Assembly: GCA_016713625.1 (NCBI GenBank)
Contig: JADJOT010000008.1
Coordinates: 62,001 to 126,000, forward strand
Direction of reading: 5' to 3'
From: Candidatus Accumulibacter affinis
GTDB lineage: Bacteria > Pseudomonadota > Gammaproteobacteria > Burkholderiales > Rhodocyclaceae
DNA length: 64,000 nt
Shown: positions 16,781 through 25,249 of the stretch, piece after piece
How the letters are laid out: each line of letters starts with the position of its first letter
Position numbering within the stretch: the first letter of the stretch is position 1
Made by a program: the position numbers and the translations under genes
The notes under the pieces: generated by a model
What the model saw: the letters and a program-made list of their open reading frames with translations, nothing else
The model's database searches: none
Told to the model about the DNA's origin: nothing

Positions 16781-17971
16781 ATGAGCATGGCGAGAACACC
16801 GAAAGCGAGATTCTGCTGGGAAGACCCGTTACTCCTGGAACTGCAGTTGAGCGAGGACGAACGCCTGCTGCGTGACGCGGCTCGTGATTACTGCCAGGGC
16901 CGGCTGCTGCCGCGCGTGCAGGAGTCTTTCCGGAATGAGCGATGTGACCCGACGATCTTCCTCGAAATGGGCGAGATCGGCCTGCTCGGACCGACGATTC
17001 CGAGCGAGTACGGCGGCGCCGGGCTCAACCACGTGAGCTATGGCTTGCTGGCACGTGAAGTCGAGCGCGTCGACTCGGGTTATCGCTCGATGATGAGCGT
17101 GCAGTCCTCGCTGGTGATGCTGCCGATCCACGTGTTCGGTACCGAGGCGCAGCGGCACCGCTATCTGCCCAAGCTGGCGACCGGCGAATGGATCGGCTGT
17201 TTTGGCCTCAGCGAACCCAACCACGGTTCCGACCCCGGCCGTATGGAGAGCCGTGCGCGTGCGGTCGACGGCGGCTATCTGCTTTCCGGCAGCAAGATGT
17301 GGATCACCAACTCGCCGATCGCCGATGTATTCATCGTCTGGGCAAAGGACGATGCCGGTTCGATTCGCGGCTTCGTGCTCGACCAGGGAATGCCGGGACT
17401 GTCAGCGCCGGTGATTCACGGCAAGGTCGGCCTGCGTACTTCGATCACTGGCGAGATCGTGATGGCCGAGGTGTTTGTTCCGGAGGAGAACGTCTTTCCG
17501 GAAGTCCGCGGCCTCAAGGGACCGTTCACCTGCCTCGATTCGGCGCGCTACGGTATTGCCTGGGGGGCGCTCGGCGCCGCCGAGTTCTGCTGGCACACGG
17601 CGCGCCAGTACACGCTCGACCGCAAGCAGTTCGGGCGCCCGCTGGCGGCCAACCAGCTGGTCCAGAAGAAGCTCGCCGACATGCAGACCGAAATCACCCT
17701 CGGTCTGCAGGGCTGCCTGCGCCTCGGGCGAATGAAAGACGAGGCCACGGCCAGCGTCGAGATCACCTCGATCATGAAGCGCAACTCTTGTGGCAAGGCC
17801 CTCGACATCGCCCGAACGGCGCGCGACATGCTCGGTGGCAACGGCATCTCCGACGAATATGGCGTCATTCGCCATCTGGTAAACCTCGAGGTGGTCAACA
17901 CCTACGAAGGAACGCACGACGTACATGCGCTGATCCTCGGTCGGGCGCAGACTGGCATCGCGGCCTTCTGA
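16781..17971 (+). CDS. gcdH: Glutaryl-CoA dehydrogenase
   Basis: FAD-dependent acyl-CoA dehydrogenase that oxidises and decarboxylates glutaryl-CoA to crotonyl-CoA in lysine, tryptophan and benzoate catabolism; electrons go to ETF. It is 396 residues from the ATG at 16781, which has an AGGAGGGAGA site. Markers of the glutaryl-CoA subfamily: RVDSGYRSMMSVQSSLVM, GLSEPNHGSDPG, SKMWITNSPIADVFIVWAK, and the catalytic glutamate in NTYEGTHDVHALILGRAQTG. It stands alone; the genes beyond it are on the opposite strand. Confidence 0.93.
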   Translation: MSMARTPKARFCWEDPLLLELQLSEDERLLRDAARDYCQGRLLPRVQESFRNERCDPTIFLEMGEIGLLGPTIPSEYGGAGLNHVSYGLLAREVERVDSGYRSMMSVQSSLVMLPIHVFGTEAQRHRYLPKLATGEWIGCFGLSEPNHGSDPGRMESRARAVDGGYLLSGSKMWITNSPIADVFIVWAKDDAGSIRGFVLDQGMPGLSAPVIHGKVGLRTSITGEIVMAEVFVPEENVFPEVRGLKGPFTCLDSARYGIAWGALGAAEFCWHTARQYTLDRKQFGRPLAANQLVQKKLADMQTEITLGLQGCLRLGRMKDEATASVEITSIMKRNSCGKALDIARTARDMLGGNGISDEYGVIRHLVNLEVVNTYEGTHDVHALILGRAQTGIAAF

Positions 17972-18051
17972 AGCGACGGCGATATGTGCTCGACTGCCGT
18001 TCGCATCGGGTTGAACTGGCAGCCAGCCAGAGCATCCCTGCCGGCAGCGGA

Positions 18052-19515
18052 TCAGGCGTGCATCGATCGTATCAACGGCAGCAGCGTTGCTGCGTTGGAG
18101 CCGGTCGAAACCTTCAAGATCGTTACGGTCTGATCCGTGCTCAGGCGCGGAAGACGGGTGCAGGATACCGTCAGCTTATGGAAAGTCCGGTTGATTTCCT
18201 GAATCAGAAGTTCGGCTGCCGATTTGGCCATGGCGTACTCCGCCATACCTCTCGGTCGTTCCTCGACGTACACCGAAGAGGGAAAATATAGCTTGATTCT
18301 GCCGGTGCTGATGGACGTTTCGAGGAAGGTACATAAGCCGTAGAACTTCCCTATATAGAAGTCGCAGAACTCGTGGAACAGGCCCGAATCAAAAAGCTCC
18401 GCTTTTTTTCTGAAAATTCTCGGGGTGGCAAAGAAATAGATCGAGTGCAGAGAATTCCAGTCGATGTTGACTGAGTTGAACGAATCGGTTGTCAAGTCGA
18501 GTTTCTCGACTTGACAATGAGATCGCTGCCTGGCGTTGATCTCGTCGCAGATGATTCTTGCGTCATCGCGTCCGGAAGCATAGGTGAGGATCACGTCGCC
18601 GCCCCCCGCTGCCAGAATTTTCGCGGTGACCTCTCCCAGCCCACGTGACCCGCCGATGATCAGCGATCGGCTTCCCTTGAATTCGTCTGCCTGTACGTAT
18701 GCTGACAACTCTTCAAGCGACGGCTGGGACTGTGCTGGTGGGCGCAGGAAAGCCTTGATTACGCCCTGGATGCAGCCGCGGAAAGCAATATCGAACAAAC
18801 GAAAACGGTCATCGTACTTGAGCACCCGAAACCTGAGGTGATCATCCCGAAGAGCTTCGTCGACATGCAGATCGATCTTCAGCGAGGAAAATACCGAGTG
18901 CAGACCTGGACAGACCATGCCAACGAAGAATGAAAGCGCCAATGTGGATGCGACCCCCTCCTTTCCCAGGTAGCGCAGAGAGTTGGGAAAAAGCGCGGAG
19001 AGGTCGGCATCGTCGAGTCCCAGGGCATACTGTTTGCCGACGTGAGACTCCGCTGCTTCGTCGAGTGGCTGGGCCAGCTTGCCGATCGTACAGATGTTCC
19101 CGCCTGGCGTGGCTTCCTCGAGACTGGACCATGCCTGGGTCGGCGCCTGTTCCCTGGCGGTGGCAAGCGTGATGCTGGCGCACAGCAGGCCATTCACGGA
19201 TGCCTCGACTGTCGAGGTGTTGTCGGCTTCGCAAAATTGGCGGAAGACCAGCGGCTCGCCAACGCTCAACGGATTGCTGAAGCTGCAGGCGATCGACAGC
19301 GGCGGCGATGCCGTGTCGTTCTGCCAGAATTCAAGCGCTGAAAGCAGGATATGGATGCCATGTACCACTTGGCGTCCGGTCATCAGCCGCCGCGCAGCGA
19401 CTGGATCGACGTGCATCGGATTGCAGTCACGTGAAACCTGAGCGAAGACGCGTTGTTCCTCACAGGAAAAGGTCTTTTCGCCGATCTGGCGTGCTCTTGA
19501 AGTACCGGTAGTCAC
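18052..19515 (-). CDS. MaoC-like hot-dog (dehydratase/hydratase) fused to short-chain dehydrogenase
   Basis: A 487-residue two-part protein. The N-terminal half has a MaoC hydratase motif (CNPMHVDPVAARR followed by VVHGIH, about residues 31-55) and a second hot-dog-like segment around GMVCPGLHSVFSSLKIDL. The C-terminal half, from about residue 285, is an SDR: nucleotide motif IGGSRGLG and catalytic YAMAK with an upstream Ser. Chemically it could reduce a 3-oxo group and add or remove water on an ACP-bound short acyl chain. GTG start. It is the last gene of the minus-strand cassette, 58 bases after the acyltransferase. My hand count gives about 46% GC for 18361-18480, well below its surroundings, which hints at acquisition. 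Confidence 0.8.
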   Translation of the reverse strand: MTTGTSRARQIGEKTFSCEEQRVFAQVSRDCNPMHVDPVAARRLMTGRQVVHGIHILLSALEFWQNDTASPPLSIACSFSNPLSVGEPLVFRQFCEADNTSTVEASVNGLLCASITLATAREQAPTQAWSSLEEATPGGNICTIGKLAQPLDEAAESHVGKQYALGLDDADLSALFPNSLRYLGKEGVASTLALSFFVGMVCPGLHSVFSSLKIDLHVDEALRDDHLRFRVLKYDDRFRLFDIAFRGCIQGVIKAFLRPPAQSQPSLEELSAYVQADEFKGSRSLIIGGSRGLGEVTAKILAAGGGDVILTYASGRDDARIICDEINARQRSHCQVEKLDLTTDSFNSVNIDWNSLHSIYFFATPRIFRKKAELFDSGLFHEFCDFYIGKFYGLCTFLETSISTGRIKLYFPSSVYVEERPRGMAEYAMAKSAAELLIQEINRTFHKLTVSCTRLPRLSTDQTVTILKVSTGSNAATLLPLIRSMHA

Positions 19516-19573
19516 GCGCGCATCTCTCTATTGTTTCGCAAGTGTTTGGTCGGACCGTCGGGCCATCCCTGGC

Positions 19574-20479
19574 TCAGGGTTTTTCATACAGGGTTATCCC
19601 CCGTCTGGCCGCGTTGATCAAGGCCGCGGTGACGTCTGCAGCACGTGTGGCAAATAGCGGTACGTGATGGAAAGTCCATTCCTGCAACTGCTCCCGATCC
19701 ATGATGCTCCCCAGTTTCCAGATGTTGAAGCGCCACAAGAAGCCGTTCCCGGTGAGCGTTACCGGAATCTCCTCCTTGCCGTCGACGACCGTGATCTGGA
19801 TACCAGAGCCCTGGCTCCTGGGAACGGGGAACTCATCGCCCAGTACGCCCTCGACATGGTGAGCCTGGGTGAGCACCTGGAAGGTCTTTCCGATACCAAT
19901 GATCCGCGTGTTGTGTCTGGCCATGAAATCGAAGGGCGAGCCGATCCCGTTTGGATACTCGCAAAACTCGTGGCCGCGCGTCAGATCCTTGGCTAGCGGT
20001 CCAAACGCGGCCATGCGGTAGATCGGGTGCCGACTTTGAACCACTCCAGGCGTCCGGCGAAACAGTTCGGTGGCCAGCCCCATCTGTGAGGGAACGCGTT
20101 TCAGATCGAAACGCGGTCGCTGCGTAAAGGTGGCCGTGGCCCCCCCGATTTCCGGGTCACCGAAGTAGAAAGCTGGCATTACCAGCGTCCGGTCGGGGCC
20201 GCACAACGACATGAGCATTTTCACGAGCGCCAGCGGACTGTCTGTGAACATCGGCTGCATGTGGTTGAAGGAACTGTGCACCATCAGGATATCGAAGTCG
20301 CATCCGAGGCGCTGCTCCAGGTGCGTGCGCAAGTCTGCGGCATCGAAGGTGCCGTGCAACACCCGTATAAGAGGGTGGAGCCTGGTGCGCGCGGTGAAAT
20401 ACGCGGAGCGCAGGGCGAGCAATCGGTCCTGGTCAAGGTAACGGACGGCCAGGCCGGAAACGGTTTCGAGCAGGCTCAT
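19574..20479 (-). CDS. AAC(3)-fold N-acyltransferase, probably for an amino sugar
   Basis: A 301-residue member of the Antibiotic_NAT family. Visible are the DILMVHSSFNHM beginning of the fold, TLVMPAFYF, RTPGVVQSRHPIYRMAAFGP and the downstream H-x-x-H region ending in AHHVEGVLGDEFPVP. Characterised relatives include aminoglycoside 3-N-acetyltransferases, but similar proteins lie in polysaccharide and glycan-modification clusters where they acylate amino sugars. Its position 15 bases after an acyl carrier protein gene argues for an acyl-ACP or acyl-CoA donor and a biosynthetic role, not drug resistance. That role is inferred. Confidence 0.82.
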   Translation of the reverse strand: MSLLETVSGLAVRYLDQDRLLALRSAYFTARTRLHPLIRVLHGTFDAADLRTHLEQRLGCDFDILMVHSSFNHMQPMFTDSPLALVKMLMSLCGPDRTLVMPAFYFGDPEIGGATATFTQRPRFDLKRVPSQMGLATELFRRTPGVVQSRHPIYRMAAFGPLAKDLTRGHEFCEYPNGIGSPFDFMARHNTRIIGIGKTFQVLTQAHHVEGVLGDEFPVPRSQGSGIQITVVDGKEEIPVTLTGNGFLWRFNIWKLGSIMDREQLQEWTFHHVPLFATRAADVTAALINAARRGITLYEKP

Positions 20480-20494
20480 GGAGTGGACCTGGAA

Positions 20495-20731
20495 TCAGTT
20501 GATGTCGTGATCTTGCAGGTACTGGATGATTGCCGGAACCGAAATGAGCAGGGGAAAGTCCTCCACATCGAGAAATACGTCGAAGGTTTGCTCGAGGGCC
20601 ATCATCAGGTTGACATGGCCAAGAGAGTCCCAGGCGGCAAGGTCCTCGTTGATGGTCGTTTCGGTGATTTTTTCCGGGCGGACCTTCAGCGTAGTGGCGA
20701 TTACGTCTTGTAGTTGTCTGAATATGCTCAT
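20495..20731 (-). CDS. Stand-alone acyl carrier protein
   Basis: A 78-residue carrier protein. The phosphopantetheine serine is in AAWDSLGHVNLM (about residue 38), with a helix before it beginning MSIFRQLQDVIATTLKV. The frame extends upstream to 20914, but the ATG at 20731 gives a normal ACP, and the extra upstream residues overlap the FkbH gene and look non-coding. Placement between the FkbH-like gene and the N-acyltransferase suggests it carries a dedicated acyl group between them and is not the fatty-acid ACP. Confidence 0.88.
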   Translation of the reverse strand: MSIFRQLQDVIATTLKVRPEKITETTINEDLAAWDSLGHVNLMMALEQTFDVFLDVEDFPLLISVPAIIQYLQDHDIN

Positions 20732-20823
20732 GCGTTCAATTGATGTGCTGGGTCGATAGTGCAGGAAAAAGCAGGAAACTGCCGGATGGGGGCCGACACG
20801 ACAGTCCAGTGCTGGCGCGCCGA

Positions 20824-22686
20824 TTATACGTCCAGGGTTACGGTGATTGGGAAGGCGGTCTCGGGTTGCGGCGGTGTGTCGCCCAGATTCCATCGATATC
20901 GCCCGTCTGGGCATGCTGCGAAACCTTGTTCCGGTAGAAAGCTCTTCACCAGTTCATTCTTGGCGGTTGGCAAGTAATCCGCTACTACCGCCTTTACGTC
21001 TCGTGCCGATAGTTGTCCAAGGAGGAAATGGAGGAAGGCTCTCTCTGCTTCCCGGCCAATCACCCGGCAGGACAGCAGAAAAGTGTCGAGTTCTGCCTGC
21101 TGCGTGTCCGTGAAGTGGACGATAGCCAGGCCGGCAACTCCGCTGTGGCCGAAAATGTCCACCAGCGAGAAATCGGCGACCAGCCAGTCGCTCGCCGCAA
21201 TGAATTTCTGCATCTGGTGTTCGTTGTAACGACGGGTGGTCAGGTTGAACTGGTTGGTTTTCTGGGTCAACTGGGCTAACCTGGCGAGATGCGTCGAGTT
21301 GTCAAAACTCACCTGCATCTTCATTTTCAGCGAGGCCAGGTACTCGTCTATGTCTGCCCCGTCTTTCTCGACATGATCCTTTAATTCCCGGCGTCTGCGT
21401 TCCTGGGCGTACATCTCGGTCTTGACCAGGTCTTCGGCAGTCAGCGACAGCACCTCCAGGCGTGCGACGTGCTCCAGACACCTCGGGATGTCGATTGCTC
21501 GAGACGGAGTCTGGATGACCTCAACCTGCGGCAGCCGCTGCCGAACTGCGGCACATTCATGGTCGCTATCATCGACGAATAGGAAAGAATCCAGGCCGAG
21601 ATTGAGTTCCTCGGCCAGGGAGATCAAGTTGTCGGCTTTGGACTGCCAGTTCACCCGGCGTGCGGCAAAGTGCTCGTCGTGCAATAGCTGGTGGGGGTGT
21701 TCCTTGAGCACCTGATCGAGGTCGCCGGCGTTATTCTTGCTACAAAGCGCCAGAATGAAGCCGCGTTGCTGGTAATCGAGAAGCCGTCTTTGGAAATCGA
21801 CGAAGGCGTTGCCGGGATAGTCTGGTCCCAAGGCGATGCCGGCCATGCCATCTTCCCCGATGATGCCGCCCCAGAGCGTGTTGTCCGCATCCAGGACGAT
21901 GACTTTGGCTTTCGGGAGTTTGATGAGCACGCCGAGAGCGACAATCCGCCGGGCGATCTCGCGTGCGGCAACGGGCGTGAATGGGAAGCGGGCCGAGTAC
22001 CACAGGCGGCGGTCAAAGAAGTTGGCGCGTCCGATTTCTTGGACAACCTCGTCGGTGTCAAGAATCAGCGATGCCTGGCCCGAGTCCCCGAGCAACCGAC
22101 CAATATCGACTTTGAGCCGGGACCACCAGGCGCTCTCGGAGCGGTCGGACTGGACGTCGAAGATGCCCAATCCCGGGGCATGGATTGCTGGCAAAAGGGA
22201 TAGCACGATCTGCCCCACCTTGTGCTTGCGGAACTGGCCGATCAGACCAGCGAGCCGTCCAAGGACCTCTGCGCGGAGTTCATCCTGCTCGCCGGTGCCA
22301 AGTCTCGCCAGCGGCTTCGCCAAGTCGGGATGCAGGTCTTCACGCTGTAGCAGGAGCAGCGTGATGTCGGGCGCGAAGGTGAGCAGCCCGGAGTTCTCCT
22401 TCGCCTCCTGCACCGTCACGCCGTAGGGGGCATGGTAGGTCTGCAGTTCCAGGCCTTGAATCGCCGCTGCCAGGGACAGCCATGGGTCCATGAGCTGGCT
22501 GGTGTAGGAATGCACAATGCCCAGGCGCAAACGATGGGCTGGCGGCTCAAGGGCCTCCAGGTGAGAAACAAGTTTCTGAGCCTCAGGAAGGCTGAGAGGG
22601 ATGCGGGAAACTGCCATCACGGCCCGGAGTTCTGCTCGGGTTTCGCTAGCCAGGAGGTCCTCGAACGATGGGTTGGTTTTTGCCAT
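20824..22686 (-). CDS. FkbH-like HAD-superfamily enzyme (predicted glyceryl-ACP or related acyl-ACP loader)
   Basis: A 620-residue protein with an N-terminal region of about 240 residues, a HAD-IIIC domain with the nucleophile motif VLDADNTLWGG (about residue 265) and FLFVDDSDHE, and a C-terminal GNAT-like domain containing TQKTNQFNLTTRRY. Characterised FkbH proteins take 1,3-bisphosphoglycerate, dephosphorylate it and load the glyceryl group onto an ACP thiol. The next gene (93 bases on) is an ACP, which fits that chemistry. The substrate here is inferred. A 131-base gap separates it from the acyltransferase gene upstream. Confidence 0.88.
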   Translation of the reverse strand: MAKTNPSFEDLLASETRAELRAVMAVSRIPLSLPEAQKLVSHLEALEPPAHRLRLGIVHSYTSQLMDPWLSLAAAIQGLELQTYHAPYGVTVQEAKENSGLLTFAPDITLLLLQREDLHPDLAKPLARLGTGEQDELRAEVLGRLAGLIGQFRKHKVGQIVLSLLPAIHAPGLGIFDVQSDRSESAWWSRLKVDIGRLLGDSGQASLILDTDEVVQEIGRANFFDRRLWYSARFPFTPVAAREIARRIVALGVLIKLPKAKVIVLDADNTLWGGIIGEDGMAGIALGPDYPGNAFVDFQRRLLDYQQRGFILALCSKNNAGDLDQVLKEHPHQLLHDEHFAARRVNWQSKADNLISLAEELNLGLDSFLFVDDSDHECAAVRQRLPQVEVIQTPSRAIDIPRCLEHVARLEVLSLTAEDLVKTEMYAQERRRRELKDHVEKDGADIDEYLASLKMKMQVSFDNSTHLARLAQLTQKTNQFNLTTRRYNEHQMQKFIAASDWLVADFSLVDIFGHSGVAGLAIVHFTDTQQAELDTFLLSCRVIGREAERAFLHFLLGQLSARDVKAVVADYLPTAKNELVKSFLPEQGFAACPDGRYRWNLGDTPPQPETAFPITVTLDV

Positions 22687-22817
22687 GCCGAATCAATCTA
22701 CCAAATCAGAAAACGTGCACATATTCAAACTGTCACTTCCTTGGGCTCTTCCAGTGCTGGTGAGTGCACAGCCCCGCTTCTTCTGCAGAGCAGCCTGCAC
22801 CGATCGTCCGGGACCCG

Positions 22818-24002
22818 TCACTGGCCGCGCTGCGTCCCGCCTTGGCGTGGCGCAGTCGGTTGCGTTACAGCGATGCCCGTGGCTTCCGTCCCTCGCGAAT
22901 AGGTGGCTGATGTTTCGCTTTCCCAGCGGCGAAAGCAGGGAAGCATCCAGGCGCGCAGGAGATGCCTGCGATTCTCGGTAAACGACCCGACGATGCCCAC
23001 TGACAGTGCAGTCAAGGCCGTTACGCCGGCCCAATACCACGGTGTCGCGGGGTTGCCGCGGACTAGCGCAGCCCAGAACAGGAAGAGCGGCTGGTGAAGG
23101 AGGTAGAGCGTAAAGGTATAGCTGGCCAGGAAGCGTACCGGACGCTCTATGGAGATCAGCGCGCCGCCTCCCGCTGCAGTCACGTTGCGCATCCCGGCGA
23201 AATTCAGGAAGACCAGGGCGCCAAGCAGATAATCTGCGGGAAAGTCCTTGGAGAAGGTCAAGGATCGGTGGAGATCGCTCCCGATCACGCCTTTCAACCA
23301 TTCCCCAGTCATGTGGCTGATTCCGAAACGGTGGAAGGCAACGATGCCTGCTACCGAGATCACAACGAACGCCCACGATGTTGTCACGGAGAGTTGCAGG
23401 GGGAGGCGCCAACGGTAAAGCAGCACACCCATCCACCAGACCGGCGCCAGAAGGATGAGCTTGGGGCCGATGATGAGCATCACTACGGTGGCGGCGAGCA
23501 CGCCCATCCTCGGTGGCAGGAAAACCACCATCGCAAAGGTGACGTAGTACCACCACTCGTAGCAAATCGACCAGTAGGGTACGTTCGAGAAACTGGTAAT
23601 CGATATCAGCCACACCTCGTTGGCCATCAACAGGCTGCCGCCGATACGGGCCAGGAACTGGTCGTAGGGGTAGCCGCTGTAGATTTCCGGATCCATGCGT
23701 CGCCCGATACCGTCCAGTACCAGCGTAATGACGATGGCCGGGATGGCCACCGAAAAAACCCGGGAGATGCGGCTGGCGGCGTAGGTCGCTACGGTCGACT
23801 CCTTGGTGTCGGTAACGTAGGCGATGACAAATCCAGAAAGCACAAAGAAGACAATGACCGAACTGTGGCCGAAGTCACTGGCAGGCAGCGGCGACTCAAT
23901 GAGGAAACGTTGATTCGAATGCCAGAGATAGACCAGCACGGCAGCCAGGAAGCGAACCACGTCGAGATAGACGGAAAACGGACGGTTAATGCTCGCGGTC
24001 AT
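22818..24002 (-). CDS. Membrane acyltransferase, acyltransferase-3 (OafA/YrhL) family
   Basis: A 394-residue polytopic inner-membrane protein with about ten hydrophobic helices. The family N-terminus YLDVVRFLAAVLVYLWHSNQRF contains the conserved histidine, followed by FFVLSGFVIAYV and an Arg-containing loop (ASRISRVF). Relatives transfer acyl groups from the cytoplasm to sugars of surface polysaccharides. Its ATG overlaps the deacetylase stop by four bases, so the two are coupled. The last roughly 35 residues past the final helix are not conserved in appearance. The acyl donor and acceptor are unknown. Confidence 0.85.
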   Translation of the reverse strand: MTASINRPFSVYLDVVRFLAAVLVYLWHSNQRFLIESPLPASDFGHSSVIVFFVLSGFVIAYVTDTKESTVATYAASRISRVFSVAIPAIVITLVLDGIGRRMDPEIYSGYPYDQFLARIGGSLLMANEVWLISITSFSNVPYWSICYEWWYYVTFAMVVFLPPRMGVLAATVVMLIIGPKLILLAPVWWMGVLLYRWRLPLQLSVTTSWAFVVISVAGIVAFHRFGISHMTGEWLKGVIGSDLHRSLTFSKDFPADYLLGALVFLNFAGMRNVTAAGGGALISIERPVRFLASYTFTLYLLHQPLFLFWAALVRGNPATPWYWAGVTALTALSVGIVGSFTENRRHLLRAWMLPCFRRWESETSATYSRGTEATGIAVTQPTAPRQGGTQRGQ

Positions 24003-24961
24003 CCGAGAAATCTCCGGATTGCCTGCTCGCCATGGCGGCGGATCGTCGCGGCGAAGCCGGCGCGGGCCAGCGGGGGGTGGGACTGCGTACCGATGCGGAT
24101 AGGTGGGTCGGAGAGAGTGCTAACCTCAATGCGGCCTTGTTGTTCGGCAAGAAAGGCGCACAGCCGCTCGAAGCGGGACACTACCAGCGCATCGGGCTCG
24201 CTACGCCCCTGCTTGAGCATTTCGAAATTGTGCGAGAGCACGACGAAATGCTCAGTTTGGTTGTCGGCCGCTGTCTCGATCGCGTCGCGCAATTCGGCAA
24301 AACTGCAGGCACCGATCTGAGCTGGTCGGAGTTGGCCAAAACCATCCCGAAAAACGGTCAGGGGCAGGATGCGAACCTCTTCGAATTCCAGCGGGTGAAA
24401 AAAACCAAGTTGCTTCCGCAAATCGATGCCGCTGTCCGGAAGCACGGCGTGAAGGCTGCTGTCGATGCTGATACCGAGTTTGCGGAGGGCGCGATAGGTG
24501 TCGTGGTTGCAGGCAAAACTACCCGCGCGAAAGGCTTTTATGGTGTCGCATCCGGCCTGCGCGAGAAGGCTGCGGCCCAAAGCAATCAGCGCCGTCTGCT
24601 CGTCGCACGAGTAGTGCCACAGGTGCTGCCGTTTCCCCGTCACGCCGGGAAAGGGCAGGGGCTGGATTTCGTCGGCCCATTCTGGATGCAGGTGGAGTTC
24701 GATATCGTGATTCCTCGCGCCGATGAGGTCAACGATAGTGGCAAGAGGTTCAATGCCGAAGCGCGCCGCGAACAATGGTTCGACAAAGAAAACTCCCTTC
24801 AAGCCATGGCGATCGAGGATGTCGAGGGTTTTCGGTAAGGCATACTCGCCTTTCCGCGAACGACCGTAAACGTAGCGCTCGAAGTGGGATGGAAAACGGG
24901 CGTCGAGATCTTTCCATCCGCCGCACCAGACCTCAACATCGAAAGTCAGGTAGATCTTCAC
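23999..24961 (-). CDS. NodB-like polysaccharide deacetylase family protein
   Basis: A 320-residue protein with a NodB-type fold. Motif 1 is TFDVEVW where the family usually has TFDDG, and the metal-binding H-x-H is in ELHLHPEWADE; KAFRAGSFAC and VVLSHNFEML match later motifs. Such enzymes remove N- or O-acetyl groups from sugars. The frame is open to an ATG at 25213, but the promoter at 25046-25075 would start transcription downstream of that ATG, so I chose the GTG at 24961, just before KIYLTFD. No strong ribosome site is visible there. First gene of the six-gene cassette. Confidence 0.75.
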   Translation of the reverse strand: MKIYLTFDVEVWCGGWKDLDARFPSHFERYVYGRSRKGEYALPKTLDILDRHGLKGVFFVEPLFAARFGIEPLATIVDLIGARNHDIELHLHPEWADEIQPLPFPGVTGKRQHLWHYSCDEQTALIALGRSLLAQAGCDTIKAFRAGSFACNHDTYRALRKLGISIDSSLHAVLPDSGIDLRKQLGFFHPLEFEEVRILPLTVFRDGFGQLRPAQIGACSFAELRDAIETAADNQTEHFVVLSHNFEMLKQGRSEPDALVVSRFERLCAFLAEQQGRIEVSTLSDPPIRIGTQSHPPLARAGFAATIRRHGEQAIRRFLG

Positions 24962-25045
24962 GGGGATTGAAGTGGGCGCCGGCAGGGAAGATCCGGCATG
25001 CGAGGTCCGGATGGGAAGGACAGGGAATTTGCTGGCATACCCAGG

Positions 25046-25075
25046 AGTATAGGTGGCTATGGTGACCAGGGTCAA
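25046..25075 (-). promoter_or_regulatory. Sigma-70 promoter of the acyl-modification cassette
   Basis: On the minus strand, TTGACC (25070-25075), an 18-base spacer and TATACT (25046-25051). Five of six -35 bases and five of six -10 bases match the consensus. Transcription would begin near 25039, about 78 bases before the chosen deacetylase start. Confidence 0.6.
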
Positions 25076-25249
25076 TCGAGGCGAGGATTCGATGCTGGTA
25101 GAAGTCACGTTGAACTTTAAGGATCGAGGTCGGTAAAATTTCTCCAGGCAGCGTGTGCGCTGCCTCTTGATTTGGCATATTCTCCGCTCGCTCGAAGAGC
25201 GTGTCTGTGACATTTTCCCGCAGGACTGGTTGCTACGGTGCCAATGACC

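Noticed and set aside
19574..20479. Aminoglycoside resistance gene
   Set aside because: The fold is of the AAC(3) family, but the ACP and FkbH neighbours and general family breadth make a glycan-biosynthesis role likelier; nothing shows drug binding.
22693..23613. 306-codon minus-strand frame overlapping the acyltransferase gene
   Set aside because: It is in another frame of the acyltransferase gene, Arg-rich and without domains. The acyltransferase reading has clear membrane helices and motifs.
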